50,428 bases of DNA. It comes from Phycisphaerae bacterium (lineage in GTDB: Bacteria; Planctomycetota; Phycisphaerae; UBA1845; Fen-1342). Shown in pieces: positions 41,174-50,415 of this stretch. Positions within the stretch are counted from its first letter, which is position 1. Each line of letters begins with the position of its first letter. The stretch covers positions 1-50,428 of the forward strand of contig JAUWNI010000012.1 of assembly GCA_030612705.1 (NCBI GenBank), given 5' to 3'. Under the pieces are notes generated by a model, which saw only the letters and a list, made by a program, of their open reading frames with translations, had not been told where the DNA came from and did not search any database. A program made the translations under genes and the position numbers.

Positions 41174-41693
41174 GCGCCGACTCGCTTTCGGTTTTGAGCT
41201 TTCGTGCCAGGGCTTTGGCGACGTTGTGGGGGACGAGGCGTTCGATCCGGCTCAGGTCGCCGCCACCCATTTCGTAGATCTGTTTGATGTAGGTGCTCGA
41301 GGTCAGCACGTGCTGGTCGCGGGTGAGCAGGAAGACCGTATCGATCTGGCCGATGGTCAGGTTGAGGTTGGCTTGCAGCAGCTCGTTGCTGAGGTCGGTC
41401 GTGTCGCGGATGCCTCGAATCAGTACCCGTCCGTTGCACCGGCGGACGAAGTCGAAGGTCAGGCAGTCATAGGATTCGACGCGGACGTGCGGCCACTGCG
41501 TCAGGAGCGGTTCGAGTAGTTCGACCCGTTCCCGCGGCGAGAAGAGGAGGTCCTTGCCCGGATTGCGGCCGATCCCGATGATGAGTTCGTTGAACAGTCT
41601 CGCGGCCCGGCGGATCACGTCGAGGTGCCCGTGCGTTACCGGGTCGAACGAGCCGGGATAGACGGCGATGATGTGTTCCGTGTTCGTTGCCAT
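41154..41693 (-). CDS. coaD: Phosphopantetheine adenylyltransferase
   Basis: Transfers AMP from ATP to 4'-phosphopantetheine, the penultimate step in coenzyme A synthesis. The 179-residue protein has the nucleotidyltransferase motif VYPGSFDPVTHGHLDVIRRA, then NPGKDLLFSPRERVELLEPL and RVLIRGIRDTTDLSNELLQA. The last differs from the usual RGLRxxxDFExE consensus but keeps the Arg residues. SSTYIKQIYEMGG is the second active-site motif. The ATG at 41693 starts the family homology; six upstream residues are probably not translated. It leads an operon with the HEAT-repeat and phosphatase genes. Confidence 0.93.
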   Translation of the reverse strand: MATNTEHIIAVYPGSFDPVTHGHLDVIRRAARLFNELIIGIGRNPGKDLLFSPRERVELLEPLLTQWPHVRVESYDCLTFDFVRRCNGRVLIRGIRDTTDLSNELLQANLNLTIGQIDTVFLLTRDQHVLTSSTYIKQIYEMGGGDLSRIERLVPHNVAKALARKLKTESESARDNEKA

Positions 41694-41846
41694 TTGAATT
41701 CCAGTGTGCAATCAGGTTTTGTTCCAACGCCCGGTCGGCGAGGCGCCGGTCGCCACATCATGTAGCACAGCCGCCACGATGCGGATTGTAACGTCTCCGG
41801 TCCGCGAGGGCGGCGGGGTATGAGGAAGATTCTTATGGTTGGCGGG

Positions 41847-44800
41847 TTATGGGCAGGTTTCGCCATAGTTGCCGAGTAGTTCGGCCAGATCGGTCAGGTT
41901 GGTGACGCCGTCGCAGTTGAGGTCGCCGCCCGCGTCGGTGGCGTAGGATTGCAGGAGTGTCAGGAGGTCGCGGAAGTCGACCGTGCGGTCGCCGTTGAGA
42001 TCGCCGTGGCAATCGGCCTGGTATTCGTAGGCGCCGATGTCGACGAGGGGGGGCGTGCCGTTGCCGGTGTCGGGCATGAAGGGATCGTCGACGAAGCGGG
42101 GGTTGCCGGCCAGGTCACTGGTGATCGACGTCGGCGGTAGAGCAATGTTGTCACCGGCGTCGATGCAGGGTGAGCAGGTCGTGATGCAGTTGTCATAGAC
42201 CTGGTAGTCGACCTCGGGCAGCCCCAGCGACGAGTAATTACCCCAGACGGTGATTGTTGTGGGGGTGTTGGCGGCGATGAGGCCCTGGGTGTACACCTCG
42301 ACGTCGGGCTGGATGAGCTTGCCGACCAGTTGGTTGTCGATCCAGGCCGCGCTCGTGTCTATTAGGATAGTTTGGAAATAGTTAGGATCGTAGCTTGACT
42401 CGGCGGTCCAGGTTCCGAAGGGGCCGCCTTGGAAACGAGGGTCGTCGTCGAGGTTGCCGGCGGCCCAGATGAGGGTGGCGATCTCGCCGACAAACACGTC
42501 CGCCTGGCCGCCTTCAACGTCACAGTATGCCACGGTGGCGGCGGTGTTTTCACCGACGATGCGAAGCTGGGGGCCGACGTCGGCGACGTTTGCCCAGAGA
42601 ACGGTATTGACAATCGTGGGGGTGCTTTCATTTCCGCAGGCGATACCACCGCCGGCTTCGTCGGCGTGATTGCCAACGATGGTGCAATTCACGATGAGGG
42701 GCGTGGATGGGCCGACGCAGGTGATGCCGGCGCCTCTGGAGCCGGTATTTCCGACGATCATGCAGTTGCAGATGATAGCGCTGGAGGATTCGAGATAGAT
42801 TCCGCCGCCGGAGGCTCCGCCGCCGTACCACGAGGCGTTTCCGATGAGGATACAGTTGGAAATGGTCGGGTTGCCGTCGGCGGAGTAGATCGCGCCGCCG
42901 ATGCTCATGGAGCCGTTGGTGATGGTGAGTCCGTCGAGACAGGTGTCGGGTGTGCCTCGGCGACCGATGAAGAATGCTCGGCCGGCATCTTGGCAATTAA
43001 TGATGCAGGTCGCCGGACCGTTTGCGCTACGGACGGTGATTTGTCGGCCGCGAAACTGGAGGCTTTTATTCCCGAAGCCGGCGTAGACGCCGTCGGCGAG
43101 CAGAACCACGTCGCCGGAGATGGCGGCGTCGATGGCCTCCTGGATCGAGTCGAACGGGTGCTCGGGTGAGCCGTCCTCGTCGGGGTCGCTGGGGTAGGGG
43201 AGGCGCGGGCCGGGATCGTTGGGGGCGTCGTCGTCGACGTGGATGTTACGGTTGTCCTCGCACTCGTCGGGGATGCCATTGTTGTTGTAATCGTCGCTGG
43301 TGCCATCGGCGAGGTCGCATTCGTCGGCGACGCCGTTATCGTTGCAATCGGGTTCGCACTCGTCGGGAATGCTGTTGAGATTACAGTCGTCGCTGATGTC
43401 GTCGGCGATGTCGCAGTCGTCGGGGTTGCCGTTGTCGTTGCAGTCGGGTTCGCACTCGTCGGGGATGCCGTTGCCGCCGCAATCGTTGCTGGCTCCGTCG
43501 GCGATGTCGCAGATGTCGAGGGTTCCATTGTTGTTGCAGTCGGCGGCGAGACCGAGAGCGAGTTCGCATTCGTCGGGGATGGCGTTTTCGTTGCAGTCGG
43601 CGCTGGTTTCGTCGGCGATGTCCTGGTCGTCGGGGATGCCGTTGTTGTTGCAATCGGTTTCCTGATAGAGGAACTCGTCGGCACCGATGTCGATGCGATC
43701 GAGCAGGAGGCGGTCGTCGCCGTCAATGTCGGTTTCGCCGGGTAGGGGGAGGAAGTCCGGATCGCCGGCGTTGACGCAGGGTGATCCGAGGGCGAGGTGG
43801 AAGTCGCCGTGTGCGGGATCGACGAGTAGCGGGTCATCGCTGAAGTTTCCGACGCCCCCGAGCACGCCGGTGAGTCCCTGAATGCAGCAGAAGCGGACGG
43901 AGGGATAGCCGCCGTTGTCGTGAATTTGGGCGGACTCATCGCTGCCGCCGCGGTCGGCATTGTCCCAGAGGATGCAGTTTAGCAGGGTGGGTTTGCTGTC
44001 GTAGGCAAAGCTGATTCCGCCGCCGTAACGGTCGGCCTGGTTGCCGGTGAAGGTGCAGCCGGTGAGAGTTGCGTTGGCGTCGACCAGGCACAAGCCGCCC
44101 CCGTCGGCGTAGTGTCCGAAGGCGGCGTTGTTGATGAATGCGCAGTTGTTGAGGGTGAGGTTGGTGTCGATGCGGCAGAAGATACCGCCGCCGCTGCCGT
44201 CGGCGAAGTTGTATTCGAAGAGGCAGCCGGTGAGGACGGTGTCGCAGGATATCAGGACGGCGGCCCCCTCGCCGGACGTGGCGTTTGATCCGGTGACGTT
44301 ATTATCGGAGAAGGTGCAATTGACGAGTCGAGGAACGCCGCTGCCGAAGAGCGTTGCCGCGCCGCCGCCGAGCATAGCGGTATTGTGGCTGAAGGTGCAG
44401 CCGGTGATGGCGGGGCTGCTGTCGCCGGTGACGAAGATTCCGCCGCCGTAGCCGGCCCAGTTGTCGGTAAAGGTGCAGTTGTTGAAAATGGGGTTGGCGG
44501 AGCGGATGTAGACGGCACCGCCGACGACCGCCCAGTTGCCGTCGAAGATGCAGTTGATAAAGGCGGGGTTGCTATCATTGCAGAAGGCGGCTCCGCCCCA
44601 GAAGCCTTCGAAGCCGTCGTGGATGGTGATGCCTTCAACGCGTGTCGCGCTTGTTTCACCGCTATTAAATAGAAAGCCGCGAAAGACGCCTTCGCAGTCG
44701 ATGGTACAGGTTTGCGGGCCGTTTTCGCTTTGCAGCGTGACGGCTTTGCCGGTGAAGTTGATGTTGGTGTTGCCGATCCAGGTATAGAGGCCATCGGCGA

Positions 44801-47411
44801 GGATGACGGTGTCGCCGTCGAGGGCGGCATCGATAGCTTCCTGGATGGCGTCGAAGGGGTGTTCGAGGCTGCCGTCTTCATCAGGATCGCTGACCATGGG
44901 GTTGCCGGGGCCGGGGTCGTACGGAGCGTCGTCGTCGACAAAAATTGTGCGGGGTTGCTCGCATTCGTCGGGGACGCCGTTGAAGTTTTCGTCGAGGCTG
45001 AAGCCGTCGGCGATGTCGCAGGCGTCCCAGATGCCGTTCTCGTTGCAGTCGGCGGAGGTGTCCTGGCATTCGTCCGGGACGCCGTTACCGTCGCAGTCCT
45101 CGCTGGTACCGTTGATGATGTCGCAGGCGTCGGCGATGCCGTTGTCGTTGCAATCGGGTTGACATTCGTCGGGGACGCCGTTGTCGTCACAGTCCTCGCT
45201 GAGGCCGTCGGCGATATCGCAGCTATCGGCCGAGCCGTTTTCGTTGCAGTCGGGCTCGCAGATGTCGAGGATGCCGTTGGAGGTGCAGTCGAGGCTGGGG
45301 TCGGCGAGGATCTCCTCGTCGTCGGGGATTCCGTTTTCATCACAGTCGGGCGAGAGTCTGGGCGAGGCGCAGATTGAGAAGGTTTGGGGTTCCTCGGGGA
45401 CATCGAAGCCGGAGACGTAGACCGTCCACAGGCCGGGCGTCGGCGTGTCGACGAACACCTGTTCGATATTGTTGGTATGGTCGGCCTGGTTTCGGACGGC
45501 GAGCGCGCCGGGATTGTCCGGGTCGAGCGTCCAGGGCCAGCGCCGGTTGAGCGACGGGTCGTAAACGATCAGGTCGAGGTCATTGATGAGGGTTTGGTCG
45601 ATGTTGGCGGTTCCGGAGACGTCGTCCCATACCAGCGTGGCTTTGAGCTGCGTTTCGCCGGGGTCGACCCTGATGATGAAAGAGTATAGCTCGTCTTGCT
45701 CGACCTGCTGCTGGAAGAAGTTGCCCGCGCGGGCGAAGTCGATCGTGTCGCGAATGCGGACCGAGCCGTAGCCGCACTGATAGTCCGGTCCCGGGTTGCC
45801 GAGGTCGACCGCGTTGTGCGCCAACAACATTTTCACGGTGGAATTGACCGGTTGGAAATCGGTCCCACTTTGGCTTTCCAAATCCTGCAAGAGCAGAGCG
45901 GTAATCCCGGCGACGGTCGGCGTTGACATCGAGGTGCCGCAGTAGGTCACGTAGTCTCCGCCGACCGCGCACGAGGTGACGCCGTTGTCGTCGCTGAGTT
46001 GGCAGCCGGGGGCGACGATGTCGGGTTTTATTCGGCCGTCGTCGGTCGGTCCCCAACTGGTGAAGAAGGTAATGGAGTCATCGTCGGAGTTTACGGCGCC
46101 GACCGAAATGTGGTTCTTGGCACAGGCCGGTGGGGCGGTCGAGTGGTAGCCTTCGGGTGTGTGGACGCCCTCGTCGCGGCAGCGTTGGCAGCTTCGCTCG
46201 TTGCCGTTGGCAAAGAGGACGATCAGCGGCTCACCGAGACCGCCGCGGACGATCGCGTCGATCACGGACGCGGTGACGCCGTAATCGCCGGTGATTTCGC
46301 AGTTAAACCCGTTTCGGCAGGTGTTGGTTCCGATGGAGTTGGTGGCGAGGACGATGCCGAAGAGGTTGACGGCCTGGAGATAATCGTCCTCGAGGTCAAC
46401 GGGATCGGAGTAGAGCGGCAGGCCGGTGGCGTCGCCGCCGAGGGCGTAGGAAACGAGGGTGACGCCCGGAGCCATGCCGCGGTAGAGACCGTCGCCGGCG
46501 TTGCCGCTGCCGCCGACGGTGCCGGCGACGTGTGTCGAGTGGTTCGACAGAGTGAACTCGTCGCCGAGTGTGAGGCGTCCGGCAAAATCGGGATGGTTGG
46601 GATCGACACTCCCGATGTCGTAGACCAGTACGGCAACGCCGGTGCCGTCGAGGTTGTACGGCGCGTCCTGGACCTGGTCGGCCTGGGTGATCTGGCGGTT
46701 GCTATTGTTCGTTTCGGTCAGCGGCGGTAGGGCGGGTTCGATCCACTGCACCGCGTCCTCGTCGGCCAGGGACGGGATTTCGGCGTGGGGGAGCTCGATC
46801 ACCAGCGCGTTGACCGTCCGGAGCCTTGAACGGATCGTAACGCCGTGTTGCCGGCAGAGGGGGGCGGCTTCGGTTGCAAGATCGACATCGCGGTGGAAGA
46901 TGATATAGGTCGCGACAGTCGGATTATCATGTGGAATAGGCGTAATGATCGTCCAGGCCGGGATCTCGCCGCGAGCGAGCAGGGGGTGGAGCTTGTGGAC
47001 GCGTTCGATGGGTTGTGCGTAGATCAGGGCGCTTATATCGGAGAGCGTGCCGCGATTCAGCCGATCGGCCGAGACGGCGGCGAAAAAGGCGTGGTTGCCG
47101 AGGTAGCTGAGCAGCTTCACGCCGGCCGATTCCAATCGGGTGCGCAAGTCGCGGTCGGTGGGGCGGTCAAACTGAACGATCAGGTGGCGGGAGTCACGTG
47201 CGAGCACGCCGTCGATTACGGCGGCGATCTCGGCGGGGTTCAGACGAGTGGTGTCGGCTGGGCCGGCGCGCCAATTGATCCGGGCGTCGGTAGGGGGGTT
47301 ATGTCCGCCGCCGGCTCGCGCGACGACGGTCATGCCCAGCAGGGCGAGGAAGGTAGCGAGTCCGTACTTCCACATCGGATTAAGCTTGTATCGATTTATG
47401 AACGACGACAT
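41847..47411 (-). CDS. Giant secreted subtilisin-like protease with beta-helix and dockerin domains
   Basis: An 1854-residue exported protein. A signal peptide (WKYGLATFLALLGMTVVARA) precedes an N-terminal propeptide-like region. The S8 protease domain lies at about 265-570, with VYDIGSVDPNHPDF (Asp), NHSTHVAGTVGG (His) and CGTSMSTPTVAG (Ser), plus VLFANGNE with the oxyanion Asn. A jelly-roll-like P-domain region follows. Two blocks of DCNxNGxPDxC repeats (about 690-820 and 1250-1385) resemble thrombospondin type 3 calcium repeats. Each is followed by a right-handed beta-helix region introduced by FVDDDAP or HVDDDAP (about 820-1215 and 1385-1760). The C-terminus is a dockerin-like pair. GAGG seven bases upstream supports the start. 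Confidence 0.85.
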   Translation of the reverse strand: MSSFINRYKLNPMWKYGLATFLALLGMTVVARAGGGHNPPTDARINWRAGPADTTRLNPAEIAAVIDGVLARDSRHLIVQFDRPTDRDLRTRLESAGVKLLSYLGNHAFFAAVSADRLNRGTLSDISALIYAQPIERVHKLHPLLARGEIPAWTIITPIPHDNPTVATYIIFHRDVDLATEAAPLCRQHGVTIRSRLRTVNALVIELPHAEIPSLADEDAVQWIEPALPPLTETNNSNRQITQADQVQDAPYNLDGTGVAVLVYDIGSVDPNHPDFAGRLTLGDEFTLSNHSTHVAGTVGGSGNAGDGLYRGMAPGVTLVSYALGGDATGLPLYSDPVDLEDDYLQAVNLFGIVLATNSIGTNTCRNGFNCEITGDYGVTASVIDAIVRGGLGEPLIVLFANGNERSCQRCRDEGVHTPEGYHSTAPPACAKNHISVGAVNSDDDSITFFTSWGPTDDGRIKPDIVAPGCQLSDDNGVTSCAVGGDYVTYCGTSMSTPTVAGITALLLQDLESQSGTDFQPVNSTVKMLLAHNAVDLGNPGPDYQCGYGSVRIRDTIDFARAGNFFQQQVEQDELYSFIIRVDPGETQLKATLVWDDVSGTANIDQTLINDLDLIVYDPSLNRRWPWTLDPDNPGALAVRNQADHTNNIEQVFVDTPTPGLWTVYVSGFDVPEEPQTFSICASPRLSPDCDENGIPDDEEILADPSLDCTSNGILDICEPDCNENGSADSCDIADGLSEDCDDNGVPDECQPDCNDNGIADACDIINGTSEDCDGNGVPDECQDTSADCNENGIWDACDIADGFSLDENFNGVPDECEQPRTIFVDDDAPYDPGPGNPMVSDPDEDGSLEHPFDAIQEAIDAALDGDTVILADGLYTWIGNTNINFTGKAVTLQSENGPQTCTIDCEGVFRGFLFNSGETSATRVEGITIHDGFEGFWGGAAFCNDSNPAFINCIFDGNWAVVGGAVYIRSANPIFNNCTFTDNWAGYGGGIFVTGDSSPAITGCTFSHNTAMLGGGAATLFGSGVPRLVNCTFSDNNVTGSNATSGEGAAVLISCDTVLTGCLFEYNFADGSGGGIFCRIDTNLTLNNCAFINNAAFGHYADGGGLCLVDANATLTGCTFTGNQADRYGGGISFAYDSKPTLLNCILWDNADRGGSDESAQIHDNGGYPSVRFCCIQGLTGVLGGVGNFSDDPLLVDPAHGDFHLALGSPCVNAGDPDFLPLPGETDIDGDDRLLLDRIDIGADEFLYQETDCNNNGIPDDQDIADETSADCNENAIPDECELALGLAADCNNNGTLDICDIADGASNDCGGNGIPDECEPDCNDNGNPDDCDIADDISDDCNLNSIPDECEPDCNDNGVADECDLADGTSDDYNNNGIPDECEDNRNIHVDDDAPNDPGPRLPYPSDPDEDGSPEHPFDSIQEAIDAAISGDVVLLADGVYAGFGNKSLQFRGRQITVRSANGPATCIINCQDAGRAFFIGRRGTPDTCLDGLTITNGSMSIGGAIYSADGNPTISNCILIGNASWYGGGASGGGIYLESSSAIICNCMIVGNTGSRGAGITCVGPSTPLIVNCTIVGNHADEAGGGIACGNESTPTIVNTVLWANVADVGPQLRIVGENTAATVAYCDVEGGQADVFVGEIATLIWAAGNLDDDPRFQGGPFGTWTAESSYDPNYFQTILIDTSAAWIDNQLVGKLIQPDVEVYTQGLIAANTPTTITVWGNYSSLGLPEVDYQVYDNCITTCSPCIDAGDNIALPPTSITSDLAGNPRFVDDPFMPDTGNGTPPLVDIGAYEYQADCHGDLNGDRTVDFRDLLTLLQSYATDAGGDLNCDGVTNLTDLAELLGNYGETCP

Positions 47412-47636
47412 GGGGTTTCCTCAACGATTGATTGCCGGGCTCGCGCGGGCGCGGCAGAGTGGGCATCAATCTCCAAACCCGAAGAATCGTGAGCATTGCC
47501 CACCCGCGTGTTCTCATTCCATCATAGCGGTCCGGGTAGGCTGGCGGGAAGAATCATTTTCACGCCGTATCAGTTATTGTGCAATTGTCTGCTGGAATGG
47601 TTGTCGCCGCCGGTGTGACCATATTTGGTGGCGACC

Positions 47637-47819
47637 GGGGTGGCACGGTCTGTCGTCGCGTTTGGTGGCTCGTGACAGGCGGAAAACGTCACCGCGACGA
47701 CAGGCCGTGGCTATTCGGCCGCGACGTTACGCCCCTGTTGCAAACCACGGCCTGTCCTCGCCGGGACGGGCTTTCCACGGACGAGGACTGGTTCGGGCGA
47801 GGCCAGACCGTGCCACCCC
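47637..47819. repeat. Long inverted repeat with perfect 16-bp arms
   Basis: GGGGTGGCACGGTCTG (47637-47652) and CAGACCGTGCCACCCC (47804-47819) are perfect complements. Between them lie inner pairs such as GTCGTCGCG/CGCGACGAC and CACGGCCTGTC/GACAGGCCGTG. This is the largest arm length among the window's palindromic modules. The 47412-47910 gap has no gene. Confidence 0.7.
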
Positions 47820-47910
47820 GAATCACGTGTGTATCGGCACAGCTTGCGCCATTCCAAAGACTTCGCTCTGCCACAAAAGAGTCACACCCAGCACCGGGGG
47901 TTGTCGCGGG

Positions 47911-48987
47911 TTATGAAGCGGGCATCGTTGCCGGGGCGGAGGTCGGCTGTGATTCGGTTGGCGGCGTGATGGGTTTCTTGGTCGGCATCGGCATGGCTGG
48001 TTTTTTAGGTTTAGGCGGGGTCAGGCCGTAGATGACGACGTTGCCGGCACCGTGATCTTCTTCATCAAAGGCGAATTGGCCGTTGGGGTTGCTTCGGTAG
48101 ACGATGGTGAAGAGTTTGTCGTGCGGACGGTGGTTGTGGAGTTTTTGAGCGGTACCGCCGCCGTTGGCCACGTGGAAGCCGCCGACAAGGAGCATGACGC
48201 GATGGCGGGGGAAGCGGTCGCGAAAGCTTGCGATGGACTCGGCCATGGATTCATCCCATAGCAGTTGTGCCTTGTAGAGCTCATCCCAGGAGGGCATGGT
48301 TGGCATACCGGCGGGCTTGTCGGAAGCCGGTTGGGTCGCGGGTTTCATGCCGACGCCGTGACCTTTCATGATGCCGGCGAAGCGGTCGCGGTAGGGGCCT
48401 TCGAGGTATTCGTTCGCCGTGGGTAGCCATTGGCGATCTTCGACATCGAGCCCGGCGCGGTATTCCTGATAGGTGAGGCCGGACTTGCGGTAGGCGCGGA
48501 CGAGTCGGCGCGGGGCGTTGGCGGCGATGACCGGGACGCGGGCGGCGCGGCAAAGCTCGATCAGAGGCCGGTGCGAGTTGAGGTAGGAGGAGCTTCGTTT
48601 GGATTGTTCGAGGAAATCAGGCTCGTCGAGCCTGCCGGTGAGATAAGCATCGAGCGTGGCCTGCGTATCGGTTTCAAAGAACTCCATCGCGAGCATGAGC
48701 GGTCGGTCGGCTTCGAACAGGGCACGGAGGAGCTGCGCTTCGAGCTGGTTGCAGATTGCGTCGCCGTGCTGCTCGCCGAAGAGGACGACGTCGGCGTTGC
48801 GGCAGCGTTTGACGAGGTCGGCAAATCGCAGGGGCCGGCCGGTGTCGCCGTCGAACGCCTGGAACTGATTGAACAGGAAGGCGCTGCCGCCGGTGTGTGG
48901 CGAGAGGTCGAGGCGTTGCTGCGTAGCGCAGCCGGCGCACCAGGAGCAGATGGTAGCAAAGGCGAACAGGCGAACGTATTTCATCAT
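47911..48987 (-). CDS. ChaN-like heme/TIKI-type lipoprotein
   Basis: A 358-residue exported lipoprotein. The leader MMKYVRLFAFATICSWCAGC ends in a lipobox with the acylated Cys at residue 20. The mature part fits the ChaN family: ADVVLFGEQHGDAICNQLEA, LMLAMEFFETDTQATLDAYL, SYLNSHRPLIELCRAARVPV and IAANAPRRLVRAYRKSGL. The second half has WDELYKAQLLWDESMAESI and LLVGGFHVANGGGTAQKL. ChaN is a heme-binding surface protein in iron uptake; the fold is shared with TIKI-like proteases, so function is uncertain. The Pro/Thr-rich tail (PPKPKKPAMPMPTKKP and following) is likely disordered. No iron genes are adjacent. Confidence 0.8.
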   Translation of the reverse strand: MMKYVRLFAFATICSWCAGCATQQRLDLSPHTGGSAFLFNQFQAFDGDTGRPLRFADLVKRCRNADVVLFGEQHGDAICNQLEAQLLRALFEADRPLMLAMEFFETDTQATLDAYLTGRLDEPDFLEQSKRSSSYLNSHRPLIELCRAARVPVIAANAPRRLVRAYRKSGLTYQEYRAGLDVEDRQWLPTANEYLEGPYRDRFAGIMKGHGVGMKPATQPASDKPAGMPTMPSWDELYKAQLLWDESMAESIASFRDRFPRHRVMLLVGGFHVANGGGTAQKLHNHRPHDKLFTIVYRSNPNGQFAFDEEDHGAGNVVIYGLTPPKPKKPAMPMPTKKPITPPTESQPTSAPATMPAS

Positions 48988-49166
48988 GGTTTACCGTTTT
49001 ACGTTGTCCGAGGCGGGGCGGCGCAAGTCACGCCAGGAGCCCATGTTTGTGGGTCATGATGGCGGAAAGCGGCGGGTAAGGCAACGTGGGCGCGGCTGTG
49101 GCGGCTGAGTTTATGCGGCGCTATTAGTGCTTATAGGATGGAAGTACTTGCTTAGAGGAGAAAAAA

Positions 49167-49247
49167 GTGGCCGCCAGCGTGAAACGGTGATTGTCATCAA
49201 CTGGCAGAGAGCTTGACCACAAGCTTTTTCGAATTGCCGGCGGCCAC
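49167..49247. repeat. 80-bp inverted-repeat element containing a terminator-like hairpin
   Basis: GTGGCCGCCAGC (49167-49178) and GCCGGCGGCCAC (49236-49247) pair with one mismatch. Inside is AGCTTG-acca-CAAGCT (49210-49225) followed by TTTTT, an intrinsic terminator in the plus orientation. It could be a miniature mobile element or the 3' end of a small RNA. No other feature is seen in 48988-49404. Confidence 0.5.
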
Positions 49248-49404
49248 ATCATTGCCGAAAGATCCGAGTTTTTCTCCGTGCGATACCGTGCTTGACAGTG
49301 ATATCGGCACAATGTGCGCACCGGATTAAGTAGACTTATGCCCGGAAAGGTCGAATTTGTCGGATTTTCGAGTGGTTGCGAGATTGTGTGGGGGAGCGGT
49401 TGGC

Positions 49405-49662
49405 CGCGGTGCGATGCTTGCGGCACACGGCCCGGGGGCCAATCCGCTGCTGCCGTCCACCACGCCCGATTTGAAGCTCAACCGCTGGGGCTACATCGAG
49501 GCCGACGAAGAGACGCTCATGACCAGTATGAAGGGTGTTTTCACCGGCGGCGACATCATGCGCGGTGCCGCCACCGTCATCCTCGCAATGGGCGACGGCA
49601 AGGCCGCCGCCAGGAGCATCGACAACTACCTCAAAAAAGAGGTTCCCACGTCGTCCAAGTAG
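49405..49662 (+). pseudogene. Frameshifted 3' remnant of a glutamate synthase small-chain-type oxidoreductase
   Basis: The open frame encodes GANPLLPSTTPDLKLNRWGY, then IEADEETLMTSMKGVFTGGD and IMRGAATVILAMGDGKAA, which match the C-terminal end of GltD/homotetrameric glutamate synthase FAD/NAD domains. The preceding residues RCDACGT fit the family in a different frame, with a likely one-base insertion or deletion near 49431. The rest of the gene (about 1.2 kb) is absent. It is a truncated, frameshifted remnant rather than a working gene. Alternatively a short C-terminal peptide is expressed, but there is no good start. Confidence 0.65.
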
Positions 49663-49690
49663 CCGTCCAAGGTTACATTTCCGGGGAGAA

Positions 49691-49745
49691 CAAGGCTCTG
49701 CCTTGAATTTATGTAAACGAGCAAAGCAGGAGCTTTGCACTCCTC
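49691..49745. repeat. Paired CAAGGC/GCAAAGC hairpins
   Basis: CAAGGC-tct-GCCTTG (49691-49705) and GCAAAGC-agga-GCTTTGC (49721-49738) form two small stems separated by 15 AT-rich bases. They follow the gltD-like remnant directly. The remaining DNA up to the next gene is featureless. Confidence 0.55.
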
Positions 49746-49953
49746 CGTAACACCGGAATTCCGCAACGAACATGCGACTTAGAACAATGAAGTCCTAAGT
49801 AAAACAGTCAAGTGGTCGGCGCACGAATATCCGGACCAGTCACGCAAATATCCGAGCCAAAATCGCGAGCGTACACCCCCTGTGAGCCGTTTGTGACCCT
49901 AAGACATGCCCGATTCGACGGGCGTTTGAAGATTTTCCGAACCCCGTTCGCCG

Positions 49954-50415
49954 TCAGTTCAAGCCGCCGCGCACGGGGCTATTTTGGCCACCCGCGGCGG
50001 TCTCGTAGTCGAGGAATCGGCGCAGCTTCGGGGCCGGATAGAGTTCCAATGTCACCGCCAGGATCATGGCTCCCTGCCCCGTTGCCTTCACCTCAGCTCG
50101 CACGTATCGCTCGCGACCCGCTTGCGGCCTCAGTCGGAGGGCAACCCACGATAGGCCCTGGTCGTTTACCGTCCCGCCGTGCAAAACGGCGTCACGGGGA
50201 ATGGGTTTGAATTCGCCTTCACACTTACCGCTCTCGTGCAGGCCCCAATCAATCCGGACGTTACGGGAAATAGAGTCGTCGAGCAGCAACACCGCCCGCA
50301 CGGCGACAAAGCCCATGGCGTCCACGGCCGCCCCGTAGACCGGCGATCCGCCCGGCAGCACCAGCCGCGGGGGGATGTGATGAACGAATCGGGTTGGCGC
50401 ACACGGATTGAACAT
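49954..50415 (-). CDS. Small beta-rich protein resembling phage structural domains
   Basis: A 153-residue protein beginning near the right edge with ATG at 50415. The segment SPVYGAAVDAMGFVAVRAVL, the middle part with DWGLHESGKCEGEFKPIPRD and RYVRAEVKATGQGAMILAVT, ending in LELYPAP, follow a pattern I associate with phage or gene-transfer-agent structural proteins (a 'valDt.Gy.sv.fv' strand, then 'rYVRA.v..t', then a strand). The match is from memory and weak. If right, a prophage-like module may lie to the right of the window. The start is not backed by a ribosome site, and the upstream gene is out of view. Confidence 0.4.
   Translation of the reverse strand: MFNPCAPTRFVHHIPPRLVLPGGSPVYGAAVDAMGFVAVRAVLLLDDSISRNVRIDWGLHESGKCEGEFKPIPRDAVLHGGTVNDQGLSWVALRLRPQAGRERYVRAEVKATGQGAMILAVTLELYPAPKLRRFLDYETAAGGQNSPVRGGLN

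Noticed and set aside
43239..43745. Val/Ala-rich plus-strand open frame inside the giant protease gene
   Set aside because: It is the complement of the Asp/Asn repeat block and is purely compositional.
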